A stretch of DNA of 64,000 nucleotides from Erodium maritimum (taxonomy: Eukaryota; Streptophyta; Magnoliopsida; Geraniales; Geraniaceae): contig OY997592.1 in assembly GCA_963921825.1 (NCBI GenBank), positions 29,739,730-29,803,729 of the forward strand, written 5' to 3'. Each line of letters begins with the position of its first letter. Position 1 is the first letter of the stretch. The notes under the pieces are model-generated. The model did not search any database, was not told the DNA's origin, and was given only the letters and a program-made list of their open reading frames with translations. This document shows, piece after piece, positions 43,862 through 56,220 of this stretch. The position numbers and the translations under genes were made by a program.

Positions 43862-46800
43862 TGTCACACTCCAAATTCAGTAGAACCGAACCCGGAACGC
43901 GAACGTTTAAAACAATAAAACATTTTCAAACCTTTTAAATAAATCACTGTAAAACCACCATTTACTTAAACAAAATAATTATTTACAACTCAAAAGTACG
44001 TCCCAACAAGCGGAAAAAATACAAGGCGTACGTCGCTAGACTCAAAAGAAAACCCGGACTCCGCTCCTAGCTCTTCAAGCTTCGAGAGCTCACCTAGTCC
44101 ATTCCGCGACCAGTACCTGTAGGAAAATCAGCTAGGGGTGAGCGTCCGCTCACCACCACGGATAACAGACTGACTACGGCATACTTAGCAGACAATGCCG
44201 GTAACACCAATAACAACCCAACACCGGAGACTACTATCCCCCAACTCAAGTAACCCGACTGACGCACCACCGTTACTTTCCTCAACCGACTCAACACTCG
44301 GACACGTAATGCAGACCCGACACAACGATTACGACTTCCTCCAAAAACACGAAAGACAACCACGCAACACCCAAGATCACAAAGGATCGCACACCAAACA
44401 ACATCACAAAGGATCGCACTCCAACTGCTCAGTCCCCACGCACTTTGCCGATCCCTGTCAGGCCAGGCAGTCGACCTGTCGTACAACTCAGTCCCCACGC
44501 AACTTTGCCGATCCCTGTCAGGCCAGGCAGTCGACTTGTCGCACTTTTCCCGACACAAAGTCGGATCAGGCTGTCGACCTGTCACTCCCACGCACGCGCG
44601 GCCAGGACCCCTTTTCTCACGGGCGGGCCCCCTACCCCGTCTGAACATGCACACGCGTGCGATCACAGGACCCCCATTATTATGAAGCGGGCCCCCAACC
44701 TCAGGTATCCACAATCACAATCACAAACAAAGTTCAACAAACAGCAACAACACTGGTCTAACACTTCACAGGCACTCATGGCCACCCAAGACACACCAAC
44801 AGTAAAGACATGGGCTCAACAACCCCACGGGCACTCACGGCCACCCAAGATACCAACGGTAAAAACACGGGTTCAACAACCCCACAGGCACTCAAGGCCA
44901 CCCAAGACACCAACGGTAAAACACGGGCTCAACAACCCCACGGGCACTCATGGCCACCCAAGACACACCCACAGTAAAGACACGGGCTCAACAACCCCAC
45001 GGGTACTCATGGCCAGCCAAGACACAAACAGTAAAGTACGGGCTCTCATGGCCACCCAAGACACAAACAGTAAAGTACGGGCTCCTATGGCCACCCAAGA
45101 CACAAACTAAACAATCAACCTCCGGGCATAAACAAATGCCTCCAGTAATTCTAATATCGAAAGTTCACTGCTCCTATGACACTGCTAAGTGTCACATGCA
45201 TTTCTATTGTTCGATACGTTCCCGTATCATACGACACCACCCGGTGTCGCCTGCCTTTCTAATATTCGATAAACCTACTTATCCCATGACACCCAAGTGT
45301 CACATGCATTTCTACTGTTAACTTTCCCTAGTCAGGGCCGAGATCCGGCTACTTTTCCCTACCTCGTATGCTTTCTCCAAAAGCTCACAATCAAGCTCCG
45401 GCGTGATCTCGATCACTCGTCTAGCTTTCCCTTTCCTCTATCGGTGGCACGATCTAATAAGAACACAATTTTAAACACTTTTAAGCTTGCAGGCAAAAAC
45501 TGAATTTTAATACACTTGACGCCCAAATGCAACCCCGACAATGTCGATCACTCCCCAACTTCCCAATTACTCGACATTGTCGATAATGGATTCGGAAAAG
45601 CCCGATTCACCCGACATGGCGAATCTGCCCGGGTTTTAAAAACGCCCTTTCGGGGCTCCAAAAATTCCCGTTTTCGTTTCTACGGTCTTAGAATAATTCA
45701 AGGGTTCCAACGCAATCGATGGAATCAATTTCCGACTTCCGAGCAATTTAATTCGCGTTTAAAGTTTCTAACCACGTAAATTACAACTTTTACAATTTAA
45801 TTCCAAATTTCGATCCGGGTGTGGATTAACGACTTGGGGATCTTCCTAAACCACCCGAACACGAAAACCCGTGACCCGGCACGTGGGCCCCACCCGGCCA
45901 ACTTTGGCCGTGGGTGGCTAGGGCCATTTTTGGGCCGGTCCACCATGGTGGTGGCTGGTCCTAGTTCCGGCCAGCCACCCTATAAGTCCGGCCAGCCACC
46001 CTACACGGTGGCCGGATCTCCCCCGAGCCTCCGGTCACCGGAAAACGTTCTAACTTCGCTCCAAAACGTCTCCAACGAACCCCACACCTCAACACATCCA
46101 AAAACTACTAGTTTCAAACCAAACCCTAATTTCCAAACTTAACACAACGAAAATCGGTTAGATGCTCACCGTAGAGAATGACGGTGTGAGCTTCATTCTT
46201 CTATCGTTGAGACGATCCAACGGTTTGATCGATGGGAAAAATTACAAAACCACAAACTTCCTTCTCTTTTTCTCCCTTTCTTCTCTCTTCTTTCCTCTCT
46301 CCACTTTCTCTCTCCACTTCTTCCTTTTTTTGAGAATGGCCGAACATATCAATTGCTTTCCCTTTTGTTTTGTTTTAAAAATAACAACTAACACTTTAAT
46401 TGCAAAACTAACCCTCATGTCCCATCCTTTGTTTTGTCCAATAAACCTAAATCCACCACATAGGTGACATGTGGCAAGTGGGTCCCATACCTTTTAGGAA
46501 AATATCTTCTAGATATTTTCCAATCAGATTCGCGAAATTCGGCTGTTGCGGGCCCCGAACGGGCACTTTTTCCAAGAATTTACGAAACTTCACGGGCTAT
46601 AAGGAAACGGCTCAACTAAGACCGCTGCGACGACGGCTATGCTTTTTGGATCCAAAACGGACCTCTAATGGACCAAAACGTCGCTCGGTTGACTTTTCCA
46701 GCAAAAAGTCAACATTTCCCAAATTGGTCAGAAAGTTGCCCTGAGACACCCGGAACTCACTTTGGTCGATATCGGGGTCAACTTAAGTCTGGTATGACCC

Positions 46801-46898
46801 TCGGGGTCAAATTTAGGTTCATTTAAGTGTATGTCCAAAATTTTTAAATTTTCCTGTTTTTCGCAGATTTGACTGGCGTTGACCCCGTGGTTCTTACA
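43862..46898 (-). mobile_element. A2 3' LTR, 3037 bp
   Basis: TGTCACACTCC at the left edge and TTCTTACA at the right, facing the polypurine tract. Modules from left to right: a short array of GCACTTTGCCGATCC...GTCGACCTGTC (44430-44600), the GGCCACCCAAGACAC array (44765-45115), GACAC/GTGTC hairpins (45177-45310), the inverted repeat (45537-45581), a pyrimidine tract (46255-46330), the GGTTGACTTTT/AAAAGTCAAC hairpin (about 46687-46713) and the terminal block. Confidence 0.9.
44765..45115. repeat. Intra-LTR tandem array in A2, about 7 units
   Basis: The same unit as at 3478-3760 (GGCCACCCAAGACACACCAA plus GTAAAGACACGGGCTCAAC). The last units are shorter. The partner LTR has a different number and order of units at 61670-62010. 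Confidence 0.85.
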
Positions 46899-46929
46899 AT
46901 CTACCCCCTTAAAGGAATTTCGTCCACGA

Positions 46930-49926
46930 AATTTAAAACAGACGTACCTCTGGAGTCGAACAGATCAGGGTACTTCGTGCGAACCTCTTCCTCGCGTTCC
47001 CAAGTCGACTCAACCTCGTGGTGCCGCCACTGCACCCATTCTAAGCGGATAACCTTTCCGCGCAGGACCTGCTCCCGCGGATCCATTTCCCAAACCAGTT
47101 TCTCCTTATATGAGACATCATCCGTTACCTCGACATCTGGCCACTTAACGACGCGCGAGGGGTCCGCATATACTTCTGCAACTGGGAAACGTGGATATTC
47201 CCATGTTGCGGTGGCAGTGCAAGTCGGTATGCAACTGCTCCCCCCTCTACTCAAGACCTCGAAAGGCTCGATACACCGCGGGGCTAACCAGCCTCCGCCG
47301 CGGTTGAAACGCACCAGTCCACCCTTCGAACTCATCTCCAGGGATACATGGTCACCGACTGCAGACTCGAGAGGTCGGCGCCGTCAGTCAGCATAGCTCA
47401 TGCTGACTCTGCGCGGTCTTCAACCGCTCACGCTTCGGCGCGACCAACTCAGCTGTCTCTCGGACCAGTTCTAGACCCAGTAAACTCTTATCCCTCACTT
47501 CTTCCCAGCACACGGGCGATCGATACGGCCTACCATACAACGCTCCGAACGGTGCCATCATGATACTGGCCTGAAAGTTGTCGTTGTAGGCGAACTCGGC
47601 TAACCGCTCACGAAATCCATCGTGACGTGCCCCCATTTCCACTGTGCAACCCGCAGTGGTTGAAATAATTCAGCGGGACGCTGTTGTTCGGCTCTCACCT
47701 TCTGACAAGTGAGGCACCGCGATACTAACTCCGCAACCGCTCTCCGCATCCCGCTCCACTAGATATGCCGCCTGATGTCGCGCTCCTCTTAGTGCTACCC
47801 ACGTGCACTGTCAGACGCGAATAGTGCGACTCTCGCAGCTTGTCGCCTCCACCGTTACGCGGTACGAACAAACCTCCGCGATACCGCAACTCCCAATTAG
47901 CACGACGATACCAGCCCTCAACGTCAATACCGCCGGCAACCCAAGACATCCACCAACTGTGCCTCTATCCCCCGGCCATGCAATGAGGGCTGGGCCACCA
48001 ATGAGCACATGGCCATGCCACAACTAGCCTCCTCTAGTTCAAGCCCGAACGTGCCCAGTTCCCCCATCATGTCCCATTCTCGGACTGATATGTTAGCAAG
48101 GCCCAGAACCATATGGTAGAGTAGCTCAAGTCGTACTCCTCAAGTAGCTCAAGTCGGCGACCACATTCGCCTTACCCGTATGGTAGAGTAGATCAAGTCG
48201 TACTCCTCAAGTAGCTCCATCCATCGCCGCTGGCGCATGTTCAGGTCTTGTTGGGAAATGATGTACTTAAGGCTCTTGTGACCCGAGAACACCTGAAATC
48301 TCTCGCCATACAGAGAATACCTCCAGCCTTTCAGCGCGAACATTGCTGCTACTAATTTTGGGTCATGGGTAGGATAGTTGCGCTCGTGCGTCTTCCACCG
48401 CCTGGAGCCATAAGCCACAACTCTACCCAAAATCATCAGTACACAGCTCAGTCCTTCCCCGGACGCGTCACAATAGACCTCATACTCGACACCGCGCTCT
48501 GGCACTATCAACACTGGAGTGGTAGCTAGACGAGCCTTCAGCTCCGTGAACGCACGTTCACAACCCTCTGTCCACACAAACCCTACTCCCTTGCGTGTCA
48601 AAAGAGTCATAGGCGCGGCTTGACGCGTAAAGTCCTGGACGAATCGCCGATAATATCCTGCCAGCCCCAAGAAGTTGCGGATCTCGAAGACGCTCGTGGG
48701 CCGCGCCCACTTCAAAACCGCGTCGATCTTCACCGGATCGACCAGTATACCGTCACGGGACACAATGTGACCGAGGAATCTTACCTCAGCGAGCCAAAAC
48801 TCGCACTTCTCCAGGTTGGCGTATAACTGATATGTGCGCAACAGGGTCAGGACACCCCTCAGATGTTCCTTATGCGTCGTCTCGTTCGGCGAGTAGATCA
48901 CGATGTCATCTACAAACACCACCACAAGCTGATCTAAGAACGGTCGGAATATACAGTTCATCAGATTCATGAACGCTGCAGGTGCGTTCGTCAGTCCAAA
49001 AGGCATCACAAAGAACTCGTAATGCCCATAGCGTGTCCGGAATGTAGTCTTCGCGACGTCCCTCTCTCGGACTCGCAACTGGTAATATCCGGATCGCAGA
49101 TCGATCTTCGAGAAGCATGTCGACCCTCTCAACTGGTCGAACAAGTCGTCAATCCTCGGCATCGGGTATCGGTTCTTCACCGTAACCCAGTTCAGTTTCC
49201 GGTAGTCGATGCACATCCGAAGCTCTCCACTCTTCTTCTTCACGAAGAGTGATGGCGCTCCCCACGGCGATGTGCTAGGCCGGATAAACCCCTTCTCCCG
49301 AAGTTCCTCGAGCTGACTCTTCAGCTCGGTCAACTCGGCTGGCGCGAACCTGTAAGGCGCCATCGATATCGCTGCCGTTCCCGGCATCAGGTCAATCCCG
49401 AACTCCACCTCACAAACTGGTGGCAACCCGCTCAAATCCTCAGGGAAGACCTCGGGGAACTCGCACGCCACTCGCGATAACTCTCGGCTCTGCACGGCCG
49501 ATACTTCCTTTACTGCGGACAAGCCGACAGGAGAACTCCGCTCCTACTGCCCAGAATACACGAACCTTTCGTGTTGCCTGTTGACACCGTCACTCGTCAC
49601 CGGTAACAGTCGATATTGGCTCGGCACTTCGCCGGCCAATCCTTTCTCAAGATCACGTCAAAGGCTGTCATTTCGTAAGTATACTTCCCACGAATACACG
49701 CACAGGCTCAGTCGCTGCCGAACCTCACGGAACCTCGCGGTCTCTCTAAGACCTCGCTCCTCTACTGTCGTTGTGCCTACCAACTCCGAACACACCCGAA
49801 TCCTCGGGGTAAGGACTCGATCCAACATCAGGGCTCTTGAGCCCTCTCTCGAACCTCCTGTATCGGTTCGCTTTTCTAACTCCGTCGGCACGACAGATCC
49901 TAGTCAACCCCACATCACCCCCAACC
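46930..49926 (-). pseudogene. A2 pol: RT, RNase H, integrase, C-terminal domain (fossil)
   Basis: The RT-RNase H frame is open over 49522-48149 (DIDYRKLNW-type, [20 protein letters not shown]). Integrase follows at about 48120-47390 and the chromodomain-type end at 47335-46930 (TWEREEEVRTKYPDLF). Same protein as A1. Protease continues on the far side of element B (59313-59460). Several breaks. Confidence 0.88.
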
Positions 49927-49931
49927 GGCGT

Positions 49932-52900
49932 TGTCACGCCCCAATTTCAGCGAATCGAACTCGGGACGCGAACTTTTAAAACAGGAGTACTTAAAACCTG
50001 TTTTGAATAAAAGCTTTGACATTTCCATTTATTTACCAAAAATAATAGTAGTATTTACAATACAAAAACGTCCCAACAAGTGGACAAGGTACACATCCGT
50101 CACTAGACTCAACGAAAGTAAAGACCAGACTCCGCTCCAAGCTCCATGAACTTCAAGAGCTAACCTAGTCCGTCCGGTGATCAGTACCTGTAGGAAAAGC
50201 AGCTAGGGGTGAGCGTTCGCTCACCTCCACGGATAACAGACTGACTACGGCATACTTAGTAGATAAAGCCAGTAACACTAAAACCAAACCCAACACTGGG
50301 ACTACAGTCCCCAACTCAAGTACCCAACTGACCCACAACCCGTTACCTTCCTCAACAGACTCAACACTCGATAACACAATGTAGACCCGACACAACTATC
50401 GACGACCTCCTCCAAGGACACGACAGAAAGACTACACAACGCCAAACAAGATCACCAGGAATCGCACACCAAATAAGATCTCAAAGGATTGCAAACCAGC
50501 TGCTCAGTAACCTCCCTCACTCACGCGCTTTGTCGAACCATTCAGGCCAGGCGGTCGACCTGTCTCAGTAACCTCTTCACTCACGCACTTTGCCGAACCA
50601 CTCAGGTCAGGCGGTCGACCTGTCTCACTCACGCGCTTTGCCGAACCACTCAGGCCAGGCGGTCGACCTGTCTCACTCACGCACTTTGCCGAACCACTCA
50701 GGCCAGGCGGTCAACCTGTCTCAGTAACCTCTCTCACTCAGGCAAACACAATCACAGTCACAATCACAAACACAATCACAAGCACTTCAACAACACAGGC
50801 ACTCAAGGCCACTCAAGACACACCAACGGTCAAGACTCGGGTTCAACAACCCCACATGCACTCGCGGCGTCCCAAGACACCAACCATAAAACATGCTTGC
50901 AACTTACCGAGACTCTAACTCGTAAGCCAGCTAAAGAAAGCTTGCAACCCCCCGAGACTCTAACTCGGTCAGGCGAGCCACAGACACCAACCTTAGTACA
51001 CGGCTCTCAAAGCCACCCCAAACACCAATTTAAATACACGGGCTCTCATGGCCACCCAAAACATCAACAATTAACTACGGGCTCTCATGGCCACCCAAGA
51101 CACCAAATAAGCAATCAACCTCCGGCTTAACCAAGCCTCCAACAGTCCTAATATCAACAGTTTCTCAATTAACCTCCGGGCATGGTCATATGCCTCCAGT
51201 ACTCCTAATATCGATAAGTTCACAAACAAACTCCGGGCATGGTCATATGCCTCCAGTAATTCAATTATCGCTAAGTTCTCTGATCCTACGACACTACTAA
51301 GTGTCACATGCTTTTCTCATAAACGCTACAATCCCGTATCATGTTTTTCTAGTAATTGCTACGATCCCGTATCATGCATTTCTAGTATTCAAATAAACCT
51401 ACTCAACCCACGACACCCCAGTGTCACATGCAATTCTACTGTTAACTTTCCCTAGTCAGGGCCGAGATCCGGCTACTTTTCCCTACCTCGTGCGTGTTCT
51501 CCCAAAAGCCAAACCACGAGCTCCGGTGATGATCTCAGTCACTCACCCAGCTTTCCCTTTCCTCGGTCCGTGGCACGATCTAAAGGAACACAATTCAAAG
51601 TCACTAAGCAACTCACAGGAATAAACCGAAAACCATTAAACTCGATGCCCAAACTTAACCCCGACAATGTCGATCACTCCCAAACTTCCCAATTACTCGA
51701 CATTGTCGATAAAGGACCCGTAAAGGCCCGATTCACCCGACGTGGCGAATCTGCCCGGGTTTTGTTAATTGCCTTCCGGGGCTCCAAAAGCCCCCGTTTT
51801 CGTTTCTACGGTCTTAGAATATTTTAAGGAACCCAATGTACTTGCCCGAATCGAATTCCGACTCCCGAGTCCACTAAATGACGTTTAAAGTTTCTAAACC
51901 CGATAAATTACAACTTCTCCAATTTAATTCCAATTTTCGATTCGGTTAAGGATAAATGGTCCGGGGAACGTTTTAAACCACCCGAAACACAAAACTCGAT
52001 CACCCGAGCACGTGGGCCCCACCAACCCACTTGGCCGAGAGCTCCTAGGGCTCAAGGGGGGTTCGGCCACCATGGTGGTGGCTGGTACCACCTCCGGCCA
52101 GCCACCCCATGGCCGGCCGGCCACCACCCACGGTGGCCGGAGCTCCTCCCGAGCCTCCGGTCACCGGAAAACGTGCAATTAAACCCCCAAACACCTCTAA
52201 AACGTCTCCAACACCTCCCCAACCTCCACACAACCCTAAATCATAGTTTTATACAAAACCCTAACTTTCCAAAATAATCAAAACGAGAATCGGTTTGGGT
52301 ATTACCGTAGAGGAGGATGAGGGGAACGGCATTGCTCTTTGCTTCAAGACGATCCAAGAGCTTGATTTCTCCAAACCCTAACTATTCCTCCCTTCTCTCT
52401 CTAAAACCTCTCTTCTTCTTTCTAATTTAATTAAACTAACAACAAAACCCTTTTTCCTTTCTTTTAACCCATAGTTTCGGCCACACCATGTCCTCCACAC
52501 CTTTTCCCCCCAAAACTAACACCACCACAATTAGGACAAGTGTCAAGGTGGGTCCCACACCTTTTGGAAAATATCTAGTTGATATTTTCCAGTTAGTTTC
52601 GCGAAAAACGGACGTTTCGGGCCCCAAACGGGCACTTTTCCCAAGAAATTACGAAACTTGACGGGCTACAAGGAAACGGCTCAACTAAGACCGCTGCGAC
52701 GACGGCTAAGTTTTTCGGATCCAAAACGGTCCTCGAATGGACCAAAACGTCGCTCGGTTGACTTTTCCAGCGTAAAGTCAACATTTCCCAAATTAATCAG
52801 AAAGTTGCCCTGAGTCCCCCAGAACTCACTTTGGTCAATAACGGGGTCAAATTAAGTCTGGTATGACACTCGACGTCATTTTAGGTTCACTTAACTGTCA

Positions 52901-52971
52901 GTCTTAAATTTTTTTTAAATTTTCATGTTTTTCGCAGGTTTGACTGGCGTTGACCGAAAGTGGTTATTACA
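49932..52971 (-). mobile_element. Element B 3' LTR
   Basis: TGTCACGCCCC at the left, TTATTACA at the right. It shares the hairpin modules, the pyrimidine tract and the terminal block with the A LTRs but is otherwise diverged. It holds a four-unit array at 50510-50745. Confidence 0.9.
50510..50745. repeat. Intra-LTR satellite in B, 48-bp unit, 4 copies (5 in the other LTR)
   Basis: Unit core: GCGCTTTGCCGAACCACTCA then GGCCAGGCGGTCGACCTGTC and TCACTCAC. The other LTR has five units at about 56815-57065. The LTRs differ in length by 47 bases, about one unit. The GGCCAGGCGGTCGACCTGTC core is shared with the A LTR arrays. Confidence 0.9.
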
Positions 52972-53039
52972 ATCTACCCCCCTTAAAGGAGTTTCATCCT
53001 CGAAATTAGAATAAAGCTCATAAAAAGGTACAATAAACA

Positions 53040-54491
53040 CGTACGCTGATAGGTCTCGCGGTAGGTAGGGGATCCTGGGGCCCGGGAATCGGTAACCGCG
53101 TACACTCTTCCCGCTGGCGCCTGTTGCCTCTGACTCGGCGCACTAACCGCTGGATATCCATAGCTCCGCTGCTGTCTCGGAGCTGGCCCGCTCGTCGACG
53201 GCTGCGAAAACCTCGACTGTTGACTCTGGCGAGGGCGCGACTGCCGTGGCCGCTGAGCTGACGTTGCCAAAATCGGCTCGGGGCACCTTGCAACAGCGTG
53301 CCCGACCCGGTTGCACCGGAAACACCTCCTATCGTCGGCCCTCGGCTCCGTGCCCTGGCCTGTCCAGTTGGTCGCTGGTAGCACCGCGGGCCCTCCTCCC
53401 ATCAGACACTCTCGATAAAAGTGGTCTCGCTGCCCACATGTAAAACATGTCGTCCCCCACTCTGAGGCGGCTGGCCCCACTGATGCTACCGAACCCATCT
53501 GTCTCGGTCCACCCTGCTGAGCATGGGGTCGAAAGAACCCCATGGTCCTCTGCCTCCGCGAGTCTCGTGAGTCGAACGGCCCTGTAACGCTGGTCGGCCG
53601 CTGTCGAACCTCGCAGGTTCTGGCCGCCTCCTGGATCCCCTACTCCACCGTCGCTGCGGTGTCCACGAGATCTGTGTACTTCCGCAGTCTCAAGGCGAGA
53701 ACCTGGTTCCGAATCTCCAGTCTCAGTCCTTCCTGGAACCGTAGGCAACGGTTCTTCTCTGACATCACCATCTCCGGCGCGAATCTGGCCCGGGCCGTGA
53801 ATCTGGCCTCGTACTCTGCCACCGTCAACTCCTCCTGCTCCAGATCCAGAAACTGCCGATGTCGCTCCAACCGAGCTGACTCGGGAAAGTACTGTTCCAG
53901 GAAGACCGTCTGGAAGATGCTGTAGTCATAACCGACCATGTCCTTCACACGCCCCCACCAGTGGTAGGCGCTGTCTCTCAGCTGATGGGCCGCGAAGGAC
54001 ACCCTGCGACGGCCATCATCGATACCTGATGTATCCAGGTCTCGCGTGACCTTCTCTAGCCACCTCTCGGCTCGGTCGGGGTTCGGCTCCCCGACAAATG
54101 TAGGTATCCCGAGCTTCAGGAAGTCTAGTAGTGCTCGGGATGTGTGATCCTCTGCCTGACCGGGCCTCACTGGGACCGCGGCTGCCTCTGGGGCTGGTGA
54201 AGCCGACTCTCGGTTGGCAATGACCGCCACTAAACTCTGGACTGTCCTGGTCAGCTCATCCAGGGCAGTCATGATGGGTGGGTCTGCGACCGGCGGGACA
54301 CTGGGCGTGCCCGTAGAAGGTCCCGCATCGCTCCTCCTGTCCTCACCGACAAGAGCACCCTGCGCCTCGGCGTACTCGGCGGGCTCAACGGTGGGCACCC
54401 ATCCTGGTGTCCCCGCTGACCGTCCCCGCCTGCCTCGCGCGGGCGCTCGTCCCCGTGCCACTGCTGCTCTTCGTCGTCTACCACGAGCCAT
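53040..54491 (-). pseudogene. Element B gag (fossil)
   Basis: A 283-codon frame (54491-53640) covers the N-terminal region and the retrotransposon gag domain (LLDFLKLGIPTFVGE, RDSAYHWWG, FLEQYFPES). The C-terminal part, in other frames down to about 53040, has two CCHC knuckles (CFTCGQRDHFYREC near 53440, CFRCNRVGHAVARC near 53310) and ends near the LTR. Aligns with gag of element D. Confidence 0.85.
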
Positions 54492-55289
54492 CAGCAGCTA
54501 TCCTCTGCACGGATACACGCAAACGTTCAGTTGCGAACTCAAATAAAGACAATAGCTCGAAGACACTAACACTCACACGGTCTACGTCTACCCCAACGTA
54601 CTTTTTACCAAAAGCCACACCGTTCACGCTAATTATACTTTAATTACAATAACACGTAGGCGGAACCTCAAATTTAACCACACCAACGCACACCAAGCCC
54701 TTATTCGGTCCTTTATGCACTTACTTATAACTTTCCACAACCAAACCAGTGTTCGCTACTTGTCCCTTGCGGGAAAAGTAGTAAAGGGGATGAGCGTTAT
54801 GCTCACCTCCACGGACACCCGTTCGATTATGGCATACTAGTAACGCACCAAGGACCTACCAATCTAACCAGGGCAAACCACTACCTCAAAACCTGATGCC
54901 AAACGTCACACTGCTCACGCTATCAATACCTCAAGGACTCGCTCATGTAAGATAAACCTCAACACGGGAAACACTCCCTCAATTCAGCGATCACTATGGT
55001 TCACAACCTCAATCACCCAAATACCCGACCACGAAGGGAAACCTCAAGACGGAAAACTCACGCTCTCAACTGAGCACACACCATTGCTCACCCTATTAGA
55101 GCCTAATTTAAAATAATGCGAAGCGGAAAACTCAACAACAACCCAACCGTTCACCAGGCCCACGGCCTCTACAACCCACACCGCGAACACAACCCGTAAA
55201 ACCAACGCTCAAACACACGAACAAGAACCGAGTCACTCAACCACAACCTTCAACGCACAACGAAACCAACCATTTTTCCCTTTTTTTTT

Positions 55290-55870
55290 GAAAACCCGGC
55301 TGGACCGGTCCGACAGGTGGACCGGACCATATGGCAATCCGGGCCGGCAGGCCGTCCGTGCCGGTCTGGCTGCCGGGCCGGAACACCACCCGTGCCAAGC
55401 TTGCTGCCGGGCCGGCACACCACCCGTGCCGTGCTGGCTGCCAGGCCGGCACGCCAGCCGGTCCGTGCTGGCTGCCGGATCGGACCAGCGAGCCCGTCCT
55501 GGTCTCGTACCAGGTCGGCCCGTGGTCTGTCCCGTAACTGCGACAGCTTCGCCCCTATCACCCTGTCACGTCGTTCCTAGGACACTCGCATCCTACCCTT
55601 CTCCTAGCGACCCGCACGCTTGTGCGTCGTAGACACTCGACCACTAAAACGACCAAACACGTACCACAAAACCCGACTAAACCACGAACAAGCCAAACCG
55701 GCCAAACACCCATAACAACAACAACGACGACACCCGCCCACCGGGCCAACCAAAGTCAAATAGCGCCCACCGGGGCAACCAAAACTGCACGACACGCCCA
55801 CCGGGCCAACCAACAACAATCACAATACGCCCACAGGGCCAATCGAAGTCAAAACAAAAGCCCACGGCGT
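55290..55870. repeat. Element B leader arrays
   Basis: 55300-55500 is a GC-rich array of about 40-base units (GCTGCCGGGCCGGCACACCA and CCGTGCCGTGCTGG words), strongly self-complementary. It is followed at 55733-55870 by four units of about 30 bases with CGCCCACCGGGCCAACC. The second array is also in A1 (9770-9885) and A2 (60440-60515). The first stands where A1 and D have the TCACGGATCCGTGA block. Confidence 0.75.
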
Positions 55871-56204
55871 CAAACAACATCAAAACAATCAAATTTTGTA
55901 AAGCTTTCTCCACTTCATTTTTAAAACCTCATACTTGACATCCCGCAGTTACAACCCGGTCCAGGCGTCCTCGAACTACGTTGTACCGACTTGATATCAG
56001 CACCATCACGTTCGACTACAGGAGCGCTCCTGAGTCGACCCGCAACAGTTTAAAAACAGTTCACGCAATCACACACAATCAGTATGCCAGCAACAAAATA
56101 CTGTAACATACGCACAAACAAAAACAAGACTCAGGACATGACGGGTCTACACTGACTCGACTCTCCCACCTAATTGACGGACAGTCTGAGGTTTGAAACC
56201 TCGA

Positions 56205-56215
56205 GCTCTGATACC
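56205..56215 (-). other. Primer-binding site of element B (initiator tRNA-Met)
   Basis: GGTATCAGAGC on the minus strand, the complement of the 3' end of initiator methionine tRNA. Five bases (ACGCC) separate it from the LTR end. Confidence 0.85.
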
Positions 56216-56220
56216 GGCGT

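Noticed and set aside
44195-45110. Open frames of 149 and 221 codons, rich in His, Pro, Ser and Thr.
   Set aside because: They run through LTR tandem arrays; the repeat unit keeps a frame open by chance and the same frames recur only where the array recurs.
44765-45115. Evenly spaced repeats resembling a CRISPR array.
   Set aside because: Plant nuclear retrotransposon LTR; repeats are long, adjacent and diverged without unique spacers.
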